64,000 nt of DNA from Pogona vitticeps (taxonomy: Eukaryota > Chordata > Lepidosauria > Squamata > Agamidae): NCBI RefSeq assembly GCF_051106095.1, contig NC_135785.1:179668045-179732044 (forward strand), read 5' to 3'. Below the pieces are notes generated by a model, which saw only the letters and a program-made list of their open reading frames with translations, did not search any database and had not been told where the DNA came from. Below, piece by piece: positions 23,860 to 36,300 of the stretch (position 1 is the stretch's first letter; each line of letters starts with the position of its first letter). The position numbers and the translations under genes are program-made.

Positions 23860-24267
23860 CAGTGGTGCCCTGCATAGCGACGATAATCCATTCCGAAAAA
23901 ATCGTCACTATGTGGATTCGTCGCTATGCAGGGCAAAAAAGCCCATAGAAACGCATTAAAACACATTTAATGCATTCCTATGGGCAAAAAACTCACCGTT
24001 ATGCAGAAATCCTCCATGCGGCCGCCATTTTCGCTGCCCGGTAACCGAGGAAAGGGCACGAAAACACAGCGGGCAGCCATTTTCTTTACCCGGTGGCCAT
24101 TTTGGAACCGCCGATCAGCTGTTGGAAAAACATCGTTATGCGATAATCCGCAAAGCGATGTTTTCCCATTTAAAACATCGTTATGCAGTCGCTTTTGCAA
24201 TCGTAAAAACTCAATTGCTATGCGGATTCGTCGTTAAACGAATCGCTCGTTAAGCGAGGCACCACTA
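23860..24267. mobile_element. Tigger/pogo-type MITE, family A
   Basis: CAGTGGTGCCCTGCATAG at the left and AAGCGAGGCACCACTA at the right, TA-flanked. The interior matches the copy at 12252: cattcctatggg, ccgccattttcgc, ggtggccattttggaaccgc and gatcagctgtt. It lacks the LINE tail found in that copy, so it shows the ancestral uninterrupted state. Confidence 0.87.
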
Positions 24268-24642
24268 TATTCCTCAAGGACCAAGGAACTGCTGCATACT
24301 TTAGTTTCTTTTTTAGAACTGTATAAAAACTTTAACCCTGTTGATCTTGGGGTCCCCACCCTGCTGGGCAACCAAGTGCGCACTTGTTTTACCTGATTAA
24401 ACCTGTTGCCTTTTCCTCCAAGAAACTGTCCGCTTATTATCATTGCTCAAGACTTGACTTAATAGAATAAGCTGAGATACCGGGCTCCAGAAGTAACACC
24501 TACATATGGCTCACCTGGGAGAAAGGCCTAAACTGCAAGGCTTTGAGGCTTAGCTCCATTCAAGCTTCCTGTTCCTGCCCTAATGCTAGCTGGGCAGAAG
24601 CTAAGTGGAACTAAGCCTAATTAGGCGTCAAAGCCTAATTAT

Positions 24643-24819
24643 GTGCCTTCAAGTCAGTTCTAACTTATGGAAAGCTTTTCCAGGGGTTTAGTACTCAGAA
24701 GTGGTTTACCATTCCCTCCCTCTGGAGGCATTCTGAAATAGTTTGCCTAAGACTATATAGGTTGACTTTTCTGCTCAGAGGTAGCGGCCAGATAACTAAC
24801 TCACTAAGCTATTACTCCT
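24643..24819 (-). mobile_element. tRNA-derived SINE, diverged
   Basis: Minus-strand order: a degenerate tRNA-like head ending near 24819, then gaatggtaaaccacttctgag, and a tail complementary to tgccttcaagtcagttctaa. It is the same tail type as at 60.53 kb. Confidence 0.55.
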
Positions 24820-24824
24820 CAATA

Positions 24825-25945
24825 AATGTACAGAGGAAATTTACATATTTGTACTTCTCCAGAATCAGAAATTGGTCAAGTGAATTTTGTGGGCTACAAC
24901 ACCAAGAATTCTTCAGTTAAAATGGTCAGTAAGTATTGTGGCTGAGGAAATCCAGAGGGCATCATCCAAAAAGCTCTGCCATAAAACTCCTTTCTTGGGG
25001 GTGAGTTTGGGAGCTCATGAGGGGTCTACCTTCATGTCTCTCTGGCCTCCAGGGATCCCTGTCAAAGCTATGCGGCTGTGAGAGGGTGGCTCCTTTCCGC
25101 TGGGCATTACCAAGGAGAGAATATCCCCATGTATCCTGAAGGAAGGAGGAAAAGGGGATAAAAGCTTACCAAGAGAGGCTCTTGTTGAGGAGAGTATATA
25201 AAGGAGACTCCGGAGAAGCTAGGAGCAATCAGCAGGAGTGTGGTACTGAAGACTCAGCTGATGCCCCTGAGTGGAGATGAGGTGAGCCAGATTCTAAAAT
25301 CTATGCTGGTTTTGTGGAGTCCAAGTGCGGTCCTCCTTTAGTGGATGACTACATCCCAGATTATCTCCAAAACTTCAGTTTGGAAGAGTTTGCAAGGACC
25401 TTAGAAAAAAGGACAAGCTATGAGCTGCCCAAGAAGAACTGAAGAAAGGGATCAGATGGATCAGATTGATTGTGATGATTTTGCCCAAAACAAAGTTGTG
25501 GCATTCGTGCTGGGAGCTATAGTTCTGATAACTATGGAAGAAAGGAAAAGACATCAGGGAAGGAAAGCTTAATGTATGTTAGCCCCAATAGTGTGTTGGA
25601 CTTTAGCTAATTCCCCTAATATGGCCTTAATGTGGATAGCTTTGTAGTGATATAATAATATAAACTGTTACTCTGTAAATGCTGTGGTTGTTACTTAAAT
25701 TTTGACTCTGTGACTTGTAGTAAAGGATGGAAGATCCTGGGGTGTCCTCTTGGATCTCCATTTGCACAGAGGGAACATAGCCCTCCCTTTACAGGCCCAT
25801 AGCAGTACAACAATTTGCAGCAGATAATGGAGGCTGGAAATTAAGGCGGTGACACATTAGATTGGCAGTAGAACATGCACATGTTTGGGTAAAGTCAAAT
25901 ATAACAAAGACATTTAATCTAGGTTATTTTCTATTTATAATAAAA
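24825..25945. other. No gene recognised
   Basis: It contains a TATA-like gagtatataaagg near 25.19 kb and a G-rich flank, suggestive of a repeat promoter. No partner repeat or frame supports a call. Confidence 0.35.
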
Positions 25946-25958
25946 CCTTTAATCTGTA

Positions 25959-26263
25959 AAAGGTAAAGGTAAAGGTTCCCCTTGACAATTTTTGTCCAGT
26001 CATGTTCGACTCTAGGAGGCGGTGCTCATCCCCGTTTCCAAGCCATAGAGCCAGCGTTTTGTCTGAAGACAATCTTCCGTGGTCACATGGCCAGTGCGAC
26101 TTAGACACGGAACGCTGTTACCTTCCCACCGAGGTGGTCCCTATTTATCTACTCGCATTTGCATGCTTTCGAACCGCTGGGTTGGTGGGAGCTGGGACAA
26201 GCGACGGGCGCTCACTCCGTCGTGTGGATTCGATCTTATGACTGCTTGGTCTTCTGATCTGTA
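25959..26263 (-). mobile_element. tRNA-derived squamate SINE, 5' truncated
   Basis: Read on the minus strand it begins in the tRNA-like head (cagaagaccaagcagtcata), passes a box-B-like agatcgaatcc and ggttcgaaagcatgcaaatg, and ends gacaaaaattgtcaagggga followed by ACCTTT repeats. A perfect 12-bp duplication CTTTAATCTGTA flanks it (25947-25958, 26264-26275). The 3' gagtcgaacatgac motif resembles the Bov-B end, suggesting Bov-B-driven mobilisation as known for Sauria SINEs. The exact family name is not certain. Confidence 0.85.
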
Positions 26264-26301
26264 CTTTAATCTGTACTGTGAAGGAAATAACACTGTGTGT
26301 T

Positions 26302-26532
26302 GGTTGTTGTGGGTTTTTCGGGCTTCTTGGCCGTGTTCTAAAAGTGGTTCTTCCTAACGTTTCGCCAGTCTCTGTGGCCGGCATCTTCAGAGGACAGCAA
26401 ACTGTGCTCCTCTGAAGATGCCGGCCACAGAGACTGGCGAAACGTTAGGAAGAACCACTTTTAGAACACGGCCAAGAAGCCCGAAAAACCCACAACAACC
26501 ATTAGATCCTGGCCGTGAAAGCCTTCGCGAAA
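26302..26532. repeat. Perfect 92-bp inverted repeat element, Penelope-like end suspected
   Basis: Left arm 26302-26393 and right arm 26409-26500 are perfectly complementary over 92 bp around a 15-bp centre. A unique tail (ggccgtgaaagccttcgcg) follows to 26532. An 11-bp duplication with one mismatch, ACACTGTGTGT/ACATTGTGTGT, flanks it (26290-26300, 26533-26543). The right arm carries CTGAAGA (26412-26418), a GCCA...TGGC hairpin and GAAA (26439-26442), like the core of a hammerhead ribozyme with an imperfect stem II. A truncated relative lies at 57161. Confidence 0.7.
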
Positions 26533-26691
26533 ACATTGTGTGTGTTTTCCCCTGATTTCTTCAATCTGCCTCACTTCCTCCCATATTCTTCCTACAAATT
26601 AGATGAGAGTTGCTTACTTGTAAGATTTCTGGGGATGGTTCCTAACAGCTATCTCAAGCACTTGTGTGCAGCAAAATAACTGGAAAAATTA

Positions 26692-27664
26692 CCGTATTTT
26701 TTGCACCATAAGACGCACTTTTTCTCCCAAAAAAACTGGGGGGAAACGTGCATGCGTCTTATGGAGCGAATACTGTCCCCTCCATGCCACCATTGCTGGC
26801 TTCCCAGGCCTCCGGAGTCGTCAGCAGGCCCCGTGGGGGCCTCCCCCAGTGACCATTGCTTGCTGCCCAGGCCTCCGGAGGCCTCAGCAGGCCCCGTGAG
26901 GGCCTCCCCCAGCGACCATCGCTTGCTGCCCAGGCCTCCGGAGGCCTCAGCAAGCCCCGTGAGGGCCTCCCCCAGCGACCATCGCTTGCTCCCCAGGCCT
27001 CCGGAGGCCTCAGCAGGCCCCGTGGGGGGTCCACCACCACCACCATCGCTGGCTTCTGAGGACCTCCAGGAGGCTTTCGACCATAAGGTGCTGCTTTTTA
27101 CTTTTTAAAATTTTTTTAAAATGTTCTGCGTGGGTTTTGGAGGGTAGATTTGGGCTGGGGGTATGTTTCTATGTTCCTTTGTGTTTTGTTAATATTTTTG
27201 CAGTCCCAGCATGGGACTTGCTCTGTTATTTATTTTTACTTCATTTGTTGGTATTTAAAAATTAGTTGCTGCTTTTTACTTTTTAAAAAATGTTCTGGGT
27301 AGGTTTTGGAGGGTAGATTTGGGCTGGGGGGCATGTTTCTATGTTGCTTTGTGTTTTGGTGATTTTTTTTTTTTGCAGTCCCAGCGTGGGACTTGCTCTG
27401 TTTATTTATTTTTACTTTATTTTTTGGTATTTAAAAATTAGTTGCTGCTTTTTACTTTTTAAAAAATGTTCTGGGTGGGTTTTTGAGGGTAGATTTGGGC
27501 TGGGGGGCATGTTTCTATGTTGCTTTGTTTTTTGGTGATTTTTTTTGGCAGTCCCAGTGTGGGACTTGCTCTGTTTATATATTTTTATTTTATTTTAATT
27601 TTTGGTATTTAAAAATTAAGTGCGTCTTAACGTCCGGTGCGTCTTATGGAGCGAAAAATACGGG
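26692..27664. mobile_element. TA-flanked MITE, family D, with two internal tandem arrays
   Basis: The left end CCGTATTTTTTGCACCATAA and the right end TTATGGAGCGAAAAATACGG are imperfect inverted repeats of about 27 bp ending in AAGACGCAC, with TA beside each. The interior holds about 3.6 copies of a 63-bp GC-rich unit (about 26795-27030) and then three copies of a roughly 175-bp T-rich unit (about 27085-27615) starting gctgctttttactttttaaa. The 63-bp period keeps one frame open as a 21-residue repeat, which is probably fortuitous. No transposase is present. Confidence 0.85.
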
Positions 27665-27669
27665 TATAA

Positions 27670-30600
27670 AACACAATTTAAAACACCATATTCATCAGTT
27701 CTTAGTGCCTCCCAAAATGGGATGCTACGTGTCCCACATATCCAGCTAAAACACCCCCTGTCATGGAGACTATCTACCAGACAGAGCCTGGTGTGTCAAA
27801 AAGTGAAACCTGGAGGACCAGTCTCTTCTAGATATGGGTGATTTCTTCCTGACTCAAGATGGCTTGGAAAAGTGTATCTTCTAGTGGAAGATACAAATGT
27901 GGAGCAGCTAGCTGAGATGTTGTCAGAATTATTTAAAGCACAGATATCAAGCAGGAGAAGAAGAAGTCAGAGAGTTGGGGTGGGGGATGATAGAAAGGTA
28001 GGGCTACAGTTCAATTTTCCAACAGAAAAACTGGGGATGAACTTTTGGCAGCTATATGTAGAAAACCATGCAAAATGTACCTATGGAATTAAATCCTGAA
28101 CCAGGCAGAATGAACATTTAATTTTGGGGGTTCTTCCAGCTGGACTTCTCTGAGAATATGGACAAGTCCAGATTAAGACAAGAGATCTTGAAATGGACCA
28201 GGGCCTATCATAAACTCTATCTTGCTTAGTCAAGGCTCTGATACTGCCAAGGCTTGTGACAACTAAGGGCATGATTCAACTCTAGACTATTGCTATTCAG
28301 ACCCTGATCCTGCCAAAGTGTTTGCCATCCTAGGTCAGACTCAACCAAGGCCTGTGTAAGAGCAATGTCCAATGTACTAGCTGTCCAACAAAGGATTAAC
28401 CTGAACTGAGTTCTGGGCAAACCTAAGCAGAACCCATCCCTACCTTATCTCTCAACTCATCCATTCAATACCTGCTTATATGTCTTCAAGACCAATGTCA
28501 GCTGCCTACCAAGCTGAAGAATCTAAGGCAAGGTGGCTGACAAGATGTCTTATGAGAATTAGGCAGGATTCCTCACCATAGAGACAAGGAATGAGGTCTC
28601 TTTTAGGCACCAAGGGTTTCCAACAAAATGGTGGTACAGTGGTCAAAAGATGAAGTACCTCAGTTCAGATGTTGTCGTCTCATCTGAAGACTAGTGGTTA
28701 TGAAATGCCATGTGAGATGCAGTGACCAGAGTCTTGAATACCACTCTGCTTCTGAAAAAAAAAATCCAAAGTAGCATGACTATTTTTTTCCTGAACCAAT
28801 CCAAGTACAGAATTGCACTGTACTCTCCCTGATCTTCCAAATCCATTCCCACTTCCCACAGCCTTAAAAAGTTACTTTAGAGAGGATTCTTGGGGTTACA
28901 TTCCAAAACAGTAACTTTTCCAAGCTGTGCCCTACATACGATATTTAACTAGATGTGACAGTGGTAAGCACTTCAGTTGTGTTATGAGGAAAGAAGAAAA
29001 CGTTTCTTCCCGTCACACACTGCTGGTTTGCCAGGAAGAAACATCCCATCCCCCTTGCCCAAATATGATTTTCCCAGGGGATCTTAAGTTGACACAATTA
29101 GTGCTGTGCTGGATGAAGGGCCACAAACTGAAGGCAAGAATGGGAGACGGCCTGCATTCCAAAATACCAACCCATCGCTTCGGCCTCGTATTTGCTGCTG
29201 TAGCAAAGCAGCCAGGTTGCAGAAAGCAAACCAGTTAATTTCTCACTCCAGTTCAGTTCCCCTTCTGTTTATTTCTCCCAATTAATTTCCACTCAGACCC
29301 CCTAAATCAATTTCCCTTCAAGCAATTGAGTCTTTCAGATTAATTTCCCACATCCCCCTTAGTTAATTTTCCTGTCTGCTTTTCTCCCTCAAAAAGAAAG
29401 AAACCCCTTTCCACTGAAAGATCAACCGTGGTGTCAGGAATGCTTCCTTTATTTTTATTTTCCCTGTGCACATTAGTACAGCTTTTACATGTGAGAGGAA
29501 GAGAGCAGAGGCAAGCTCACAAAGGTGGGGAAATAAATGGAACAACAATAGCCAGCTTAATGGTCAGCCAGCCAGTATAGTAGTGCCATAGTTGCTAAAC
29601 AATCTTCCTTCATTGACCTGTTCTCCACAATCTGGTGGTCTCTGAGCATCTTTTCATAACAACTTTGGAGCTTCCCTCCAAAACAACAGGAGGAAACTCT
29701 GACCAAACCCTGAAAACTGTTCGTCCTGTATTCAGGGCCAGGTCAAGATATGTGGGCACCCCAGATCACATCTCCCAGCCACTCAAGGCAAGGTCTGTGG
29801 TGTCCCAAAGGCAGCTAAGTACATTGTTTTAGCACATGTGGAAAACAGGTCTCAAAATCACCTCTGTCCATCCTAGGCAATAAAGATACAATAATAATAA
29901 CAACTAACATTTTCCTATTATTTTGTGACATCCCAAACTGCTCCCTGTATTCTGCTATTCTAAAATTTAAACCTCTGTAGTTCTGAATTACGTCTTACAC
30001 CTTTCTGGTTCTTTGAAATAATGGAGTTACGGTCCATGGACGCACAGCTTTAAGAGGCAGTGGGGGTGATAAATATTCCTATATGGGAATCTGCAATACT
30101 TCTCTTGTTAATGTATAGTAAGGGGCAGTGATGCAGCAATGGGCAGTCAGCTTGAAAATGTTAGATTTCCAGGCAATAAGGACACTGCTGTTCATAGGTC
30201 ATGCCTCAGAAAACCCACAGAGCCTGTACAGTTACAAAAATTACAAAGAATGGCTAAACATATACCCTCATTAAATAAAGGTCAATTATTATTACAGAGA
30301 TACAAGATGAGGAAAGCAAGCTTATCCCTGTGGGAATCTTTTGCTCATAGACTGGCTGTGAATCCTATGTGCTTATTGTAATTCAATTTTAATGTGTTCC
30401 CCTCATTTTAAAGTAATTTTTATTAATGTAGTTCATTATGTTTCACTTGCAGTGTGCTGGGCAGAAAGTTGAGACAGGAACCAAAAGGAATTTTGAAATT
30501 GCGCTATTAACAACAGTTCAATCAGAAAAGATATATTATGCATAAACACCTGTGAAATTGCTTTTGATGTAACAATGCCAACCAAAGCAGGCTTAATGGG

Positions 30601-31270
30601 AAATAACCGTATTAAAAATAAAATTAAAATTAGAATAGATCTGAAAAAAAAAAACATTTAGCTAATACCAAGTGAGTGGTGCTTACTATTAATTTTCACC
30701 AGGTGCTGCCTACTTGAGAATAACTGCTTTGAATAATGTGATATAAATTCCACTCAAATAGAATTCTAAAGGGAGGGGGAAAACCCACATTGATACACTA
30801 TCAAGATTGCCACTAGCATTATCGTGTATTATATGAAATATCAAAATGTTCACTTATCTTTTCAAATGACACAGAAATGTTCCAGCCATATGTGTCTTGG
30901 AGTTTGTTCAGCTCACTTTGTCAATTCTCTAATATATCTGAAGAATTAGGTTGAAAATGTATAGTCTCTCTCTTCCTTGGTTCTGAGACCCCAAATCTGC
31001 TGGAGTTGTGCTGAGATGTTTGCTGTCATTTTAATTTAATTCAAAATGCTTTTTAGGTGAATATAGCCTAACTCAGTTTTATTATAAGATTAAAATTTCA
31101 GTCAGTGATACAAATAATCATTTCTGGAAAAAATATAAAATAGTATTGGTGTGTTGTAGTTTTGTTTTTGTTTTGGCGTTTTTTGAAATTTCTTTGAAAT
31201 TTCTGAAGTTTTAAATCACCGTTATCTCATCACAGGTAAAAATGCTAATTTCAGGCATTTAACAAGGACA
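27670..31270. other. No gene or classified repeat seen
   Basis: AT-rich sequence with scattered short frames. No exon with convincing splice context, no RNA gene. Confidence 0.4.
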
Positions 31271-31276
31271 GCCACA

Positions 31277-31405
31277 AGCAGCTATGATGACTGAAATCCT
31301 ATAGTATAGTAAGTGACGAGTAGGCCCACTGAATCAGTGGGAATTTTGTTTGCCAACTTAAGCATAACTTCCATTGATTCAATGGGCCTACTTTAATTGC
31401 AACGC
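31277..31405. repeat. Short palindromic dispersed repeat
   Basis: gtaggcccactgaatcagtg and cattgattcaatgggcctac form an imperfect inverted repeat. Similar 80-90 bp blocks (ttgcagtcct ... cactgaattt ... cttctgtgtaaacatgcat) occur near 37676, 47960 and 51160. This pattern is common as an old non-autonomous element in reptiles. The class is unresolved. Confidence 0.45.
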
Positions 31406-32204
31406 AACTACCGTATTTCAGCCAAAGAATGCATCCATGCTAAGATTATTATATCAAAAAATACCTAAAATCACCAAAGTGTTAAAATCTTCAAAAACTC
31501 TGAGTTCCATAATGTAAAATGTATTTAAACATTCTCTGTCATTTGTGGGCTCATGTATTATCTATACATCACCTTATATGGAGTTCCTCTTAAGGAGGAG
31601 CACGGTGAAAACTGTTTAATTAAAACCCCCATTCCTTATTTGTAGTACCCATATTTCTAGCTCATAGAACTTTAAATATGTGCTTCCTATGGTTCATAAA
31701 GAATAGAATTTACTCTACCCTTCATTCACATACTTGGCTGATTTAATGTGCTGGCTTGCAGACCTGCAGACCCTTATTTTCCACGTCCAGTATCAAGGAC
31801 ACTATGGGATAAAACAGCTTGGAAAAGCTAATTTTCCAACTATAGCAAGAATCACAGAGGATTCTTGGAGGAGGGCTGTATCTGAGGTGGAGCATGGCAC
31901 TTTATCCAAGGGCACCAAAATCATGAAATGAATCTACTAGTGAGTGTTAGGAAAATAAATGTTTTTTTCCCTTTGTGAGAAGCATCACATTTCCCTCCCT
32001 CCTTCTTCAGGGAGGGGAGGTCATGGGAAATGGTACTTTAGGTAACAATATGACTAGTTACAGCTCCATTTGGAGTTATTCTCAAAAAAAAGCAAGTTTT
32101 TCGAGCTCTTAACTATAAGAAAGCAGGAAGGCTGTTCTGCACAAATACATGTGGGGACAAAGAGAATGGAAGAGGTATAAGGATTGATTTAAGCTCACTG
32201 CTTA

Positions 32205-32600
32205 CTTACTTTATTCCACTTTTCTCTCAAGGTAGAAGAGCCTCAAGGTGGTGTACAACAGCTAAAATATACATATTTAAAACCACAATTAATTATAGTG
32301 TTACTATTAAAATATTATTATACCTAAAAACTGTGAAAAACCTAAATGTCCAATGCATGGATGAAGCAGCTCATTATTCTGACTTTTTCTAGTCATATTT
32401 ATCTATTACCTTTCTCCAGTGAGCTCAAGATAGCATCCATGGTTTCCCTTTCCTACTTTATACTAGCAACCTTATGATATAGGTCAGACTGAGATGGAAC
32501 GACTGGTTTAAGGTTACCCAGTGAATTTCATGGTGTATTAAGGATCTGAGCCTGGTTCTCTCAGGATCTAGCCCAGTACTGTAATGATTACAGCACCCTA
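32205..32600 (-). mobile_element. Old L2/tRNA-SINE-like sequence
   Basis: ctcaaggtggtgtacaacag (minus-strand L2-like tail) and, further right, ggttacccagtgaatttcat and gagcctggttctctcaggat resemble an antisense tRNA-type SINE body. It is strongly diverged and may be two fragments. Confidence 0.4.
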
Positions 32601-32964
32601 GCTAAAATCCTGTTGGGTGGGTTCTGACTGTGCAATGGGTATGGTTTCATTGTTAAAAACAGATTGCTACTGATTAAATATGTACTTTTTTCTATTTCAG
32701 GGTGTGCACTACTTTGTCTCATTGTGTGCAAGCTGTGTGCACCCCAAAAATCAGAAAGGAGGACTTAAATCAGTGGCAAATTGCCAATGATATGGACATC
32801 ATTCCCATTACAAAGGTGAATCTATGCAACTTCACTGTGATGAAAAACCTTACTGATGAGGATATGATTGAAATCCTGTTGTGCAGCATAAGAAAAGGCA
32901 TAACTTTCAGTCTATTCCAAGTTAGCAGATAAAAGGTTCCTTTCATGATTTTCAGAAGCCTACA

Positions 32965-33306
32965 GGGACGTGGTGGCTCTGCAGGCTAAACCACAGAAGC
33001 CTGTGCTGCAGGGTCAGAAGACCAAGCAGTCGTAAGATCGAATCCACGCGACGGAGTGAGCGCTCGTCACTTGTCCCAGCTCCCTCCAACCTAGCGGTTC
33101 GAAAGCATGCAAATGCAAGTAGATAAATAGGGACCACCTCGGTGGGAAAGTAACAGCCTTCTGTGTCTAAGTCGCACTGGCCATGTGACCACGGAAGATT
33201 GTCTTCGGACAAAAACGCTGGCTCTATGGCTTGGAAACGGGGATGAGCACCACCCCCCTAGAGTCGAATACGACTGGACAAAAATTGTCAAGGGGAACCT
33301 TTACCT
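32965..33306 (+). mobile_element. tRNA-derived squamate SINE, full length
   Basis: The head is ggacgtggtggctctgcagg with box A (tggctctgcaggctaaacc) and box B (agatcgaatcc). The body is ggttcgaaagcatgcaaatg, gtgggaaagtaacagccttc and tctatggcttggaaacgggg. The tail is gagtcgaatacgactggac, ggggaacctttacc. A short imperfect duplication (tacagg) flanks it. It would have been transcribed by RNA polymerase III and moved by a LINE partner. Confidence 0.87.
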
Positions 33307-33309
33307 TAC

Positions 33310-36300
33310 AGGTATGTACTAAGCCAGTGTGTATTCACTCCTCTATGAATCATGGCAAGAACTCTTGTGAGCTAGGAGTGAATTGAAAATAATGATTTTT
33401 CTTATGCTAAGCAACAGATTTCAGCCAATTATTTTTAAATTGAATTTTGTATCTTAAACATATTTTTTTTCAGTATGATTTGAATCTCACCAGAGAAGCT
33501 GAAGAAGTTTGTAGCTGAAATGTTTTGCTTTAAAATTTCAATGCTGATGTTATGTTAATCAATGCTAGAACAGTACAGTTTTAGTGATTAAATCCTTTTG
33601 GGATTCAGGACAACATGAAATATGTGGGATATGGGCCAACAGAATTTAAAAGTGAGCTGAAACTGCCAGATTTTTTAAAGCCCATTTATTAAAAAAAAAA
33701 AGAAAGAAAGTCAGGAACCAGGTATACCTTCAAAGAGAGAATTTTGTTAAGGTAAAACTAACATGGAAAAGCCTGTATTTTTTGTGCCCACCATCTTGAT
33801 AGAACTTGATGGACATATGCACCGCTCCCTTAGCAGTCATCTTCTGGCCTGAGCAGATTCATATAGGTACAGGTAGTCCTTCAGATAAGTTTATGCCAAG
33901 TTATTTAGGGTTTTAAAAATAATCACCAGCACTTCAATTTGGACTGTATTTCTTACCTGCTTGAGTCTTTCACAGACCTTCTCTGAGAGACAATTGGATA
34001 TTCTCTTGCCCAGAAAAAAATAATAAATAATATGAACTCTTTCTTATTACCCTCCTGAAATAGAAATTAATTTTTCCCTTTCATATCCAATCTTTTTGTT
34101 TCTTCTGATTGTCCTTATCCTGTCTTCTGGCACGTTATATTTGAAAAATCTTCCTTGGGTCATGTTGAATATTTTTGGCTTTAAAAATTGTTCTTAATCT
34201 ACTGAGTATCTGAGGTCCCAATCCTGTTGTAAAAAAAACTGCATACAAAGACGATTGCACAAAATTTTCCTTCCTCTGGAGGACTGTCCTTCACACAACT
34301 GGCTGGTCATAGAACGGGTTAGAGATGAGCATGGACCTTAGTTCAGAGGTTTGTGCCAGTTCGTATGTGTGGCAACCCCAAGCCCCTACCAGGGACTGGT
34401 CAAACAGCTGGAGAGGAGGACAGGCATATGCTCCAGCTGGTGAGTGGGTCATTGACCAGGAAGGCAGGGAAAGGCAACGCACGGCACCTGTATATAGAAA
34501 CATCCCATTCTTCAGAAAGTCATATTTCTATGCTCAATTTGAGAAGAGAGGGGCAGAGCTAGCATGTTCCCTTCAATATATATGGGCTCTTTATGCTTCC
34601 TTAACAACTGAACATCGCTCTCTCAGGCTCCAGGTTTAAGTTTCACTGCATAAGGAGCACTGGCTCTGTTCTAGAAAATGGCCTGAGCCAACAGCTCCCT
34701 GGTGAGGGGGGTTATTTACTCTAACACTGCATGTGATTGGCTCCAGAATATCTCACAAGACCTCAGCAAGATATACATAGGTACATTAAAAAAAATTTAT
34801 TAATAGTCTCAAGCAAGATCTATAGGTTTATCATTTTTTTTATCTCAGAGTAAGGGAGACATGGCCTAGACTAGGCCCACCTGGATGCATCCTAGGCCAC
34901 ACTAAATTGTACAGTCTGCTAAAGTTGGATCATCTGTCCCACCCATGTACCTGATTAAGTACATGAAATGTACAGCATTTATTTTGAAACATTTCTCTAG
35001 GTCTCCTGAAACTGAACAGCAGAACAGTACAGTGAAACTCATGTCTTGATATCTATGTAATGACTCTAATCAAAATTATACTGTCCCTGATTATGGAAAT
35101 TTTATTCCTAGTTTTCTGGGAAAATGTCCAGGGCTAGTCTTGTGCTCCATAAATGTACCGTTTATGTCAGCAGCCATCATAATACACTATAGAAAGGGTT
35201 CCAGAAGAAGGATCTAGAATCACTTCCTGTCATTTATCCTGAACTCATAGCTAGTTCACCTTGAACTAATAGCTAGTTCACTACATTTTACCACATTGTC
35301 ATCTGCCTAACGTCCTGATGACAAAGGTATCCATAAACTGCCGTTTTCATCTATTGCATGGGGTATTATCATAGCATTTGCTTATTTTCTTGCTCTAGCA
35401 TTGGCTACTAGTATCTTAATCTTAAGCATCAACTAGGCCACATTTATGGAGATAAATTCACAATTGTCACTAGTGGAATCCTACTAACTGGTTGCATGTT
35501 TTCAGCTGTCATTGCTGAACTATCCTCCATCGCAAAATTAGGCAACTCTGAATGGCTTTTTATGACATCCTCTGCTAAATGTTTCGGGAACTCTAGCTTG
35601 ACAAATAAACATCTTTCATTGGCTATTCTTAGCAAATATGAATGACCTTTTCCAACGGGGATATGTTATATTTTGCAATCTATGTAATAGCTTTGGCATT
35701 CCAAACAAAAGCTCCATGTATTTTATTAACACTCAAGAAAGAGGACAAATCACTTTCAGCTCATTCTGCAGTTAATTTCACGTAATGCCACATTCTGATT
35801 TTGACATGAATAGTACCCAATGATCCACTCTGACACTTTTACCGAAACACATTCAACTGAAAGAGAAAGAAAACCTCTCACTGTGTTTACATTTTATACA
35901 CCAAGTCAGTGTTTGCATTCAAACCTGGCCTGACAGCTGAAGGAGTTTCCAGTGAGCAAACAGTAGGTTGCTTTCCTACAATGCCTTTCTATTATATCAA
36001 ATATACAAGAATGTTCTTAATGCTTTAAATGTGCAGAAATGAAAAGCAAACAGAAGACACACTCTTGGTCTGCATCGCTCTGTGCCTTCGTGAAAAATAA
36101 GGCATTGACTTTCCAGTTTGCAGAATGGATTACAACATCCATAAATGGTTTTTAATGCCTAATCTTATGTTCTTATCCCAGGGCCACTGTCAACAAGAGT
36201 CTTGGCATCATGAAGTGCTCGCACGTACATCACCGTAAGTAAAGACTCATGAAGTGAAGCAACTTCTTCAAAAGGTCATGCCTCTGGGATAAATACTGTT

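Noticed and set aside
24270-24480. LTR-like stretch with TATA-like and polyadenylation-like motifs
   Set aside because: No matching terminal dinucleotides or target duplication could be found. It may be a fragment of an LTR fossil, but this is not supported enough to annotate.
25190-25860. TATA-like promoter and possible short transcript unit
   Set aside because: A single TATA-like motif without conserved frame, splice sites or repeat ends is not evidence of a gene.
32690-32932. Possible exon after a pyrimidine-rich tract and CAG
   Set aside because: The acceptor-like context is good, but the 76-codon frame has no recognised homology, ends in a stop and has no donor-linked partner.
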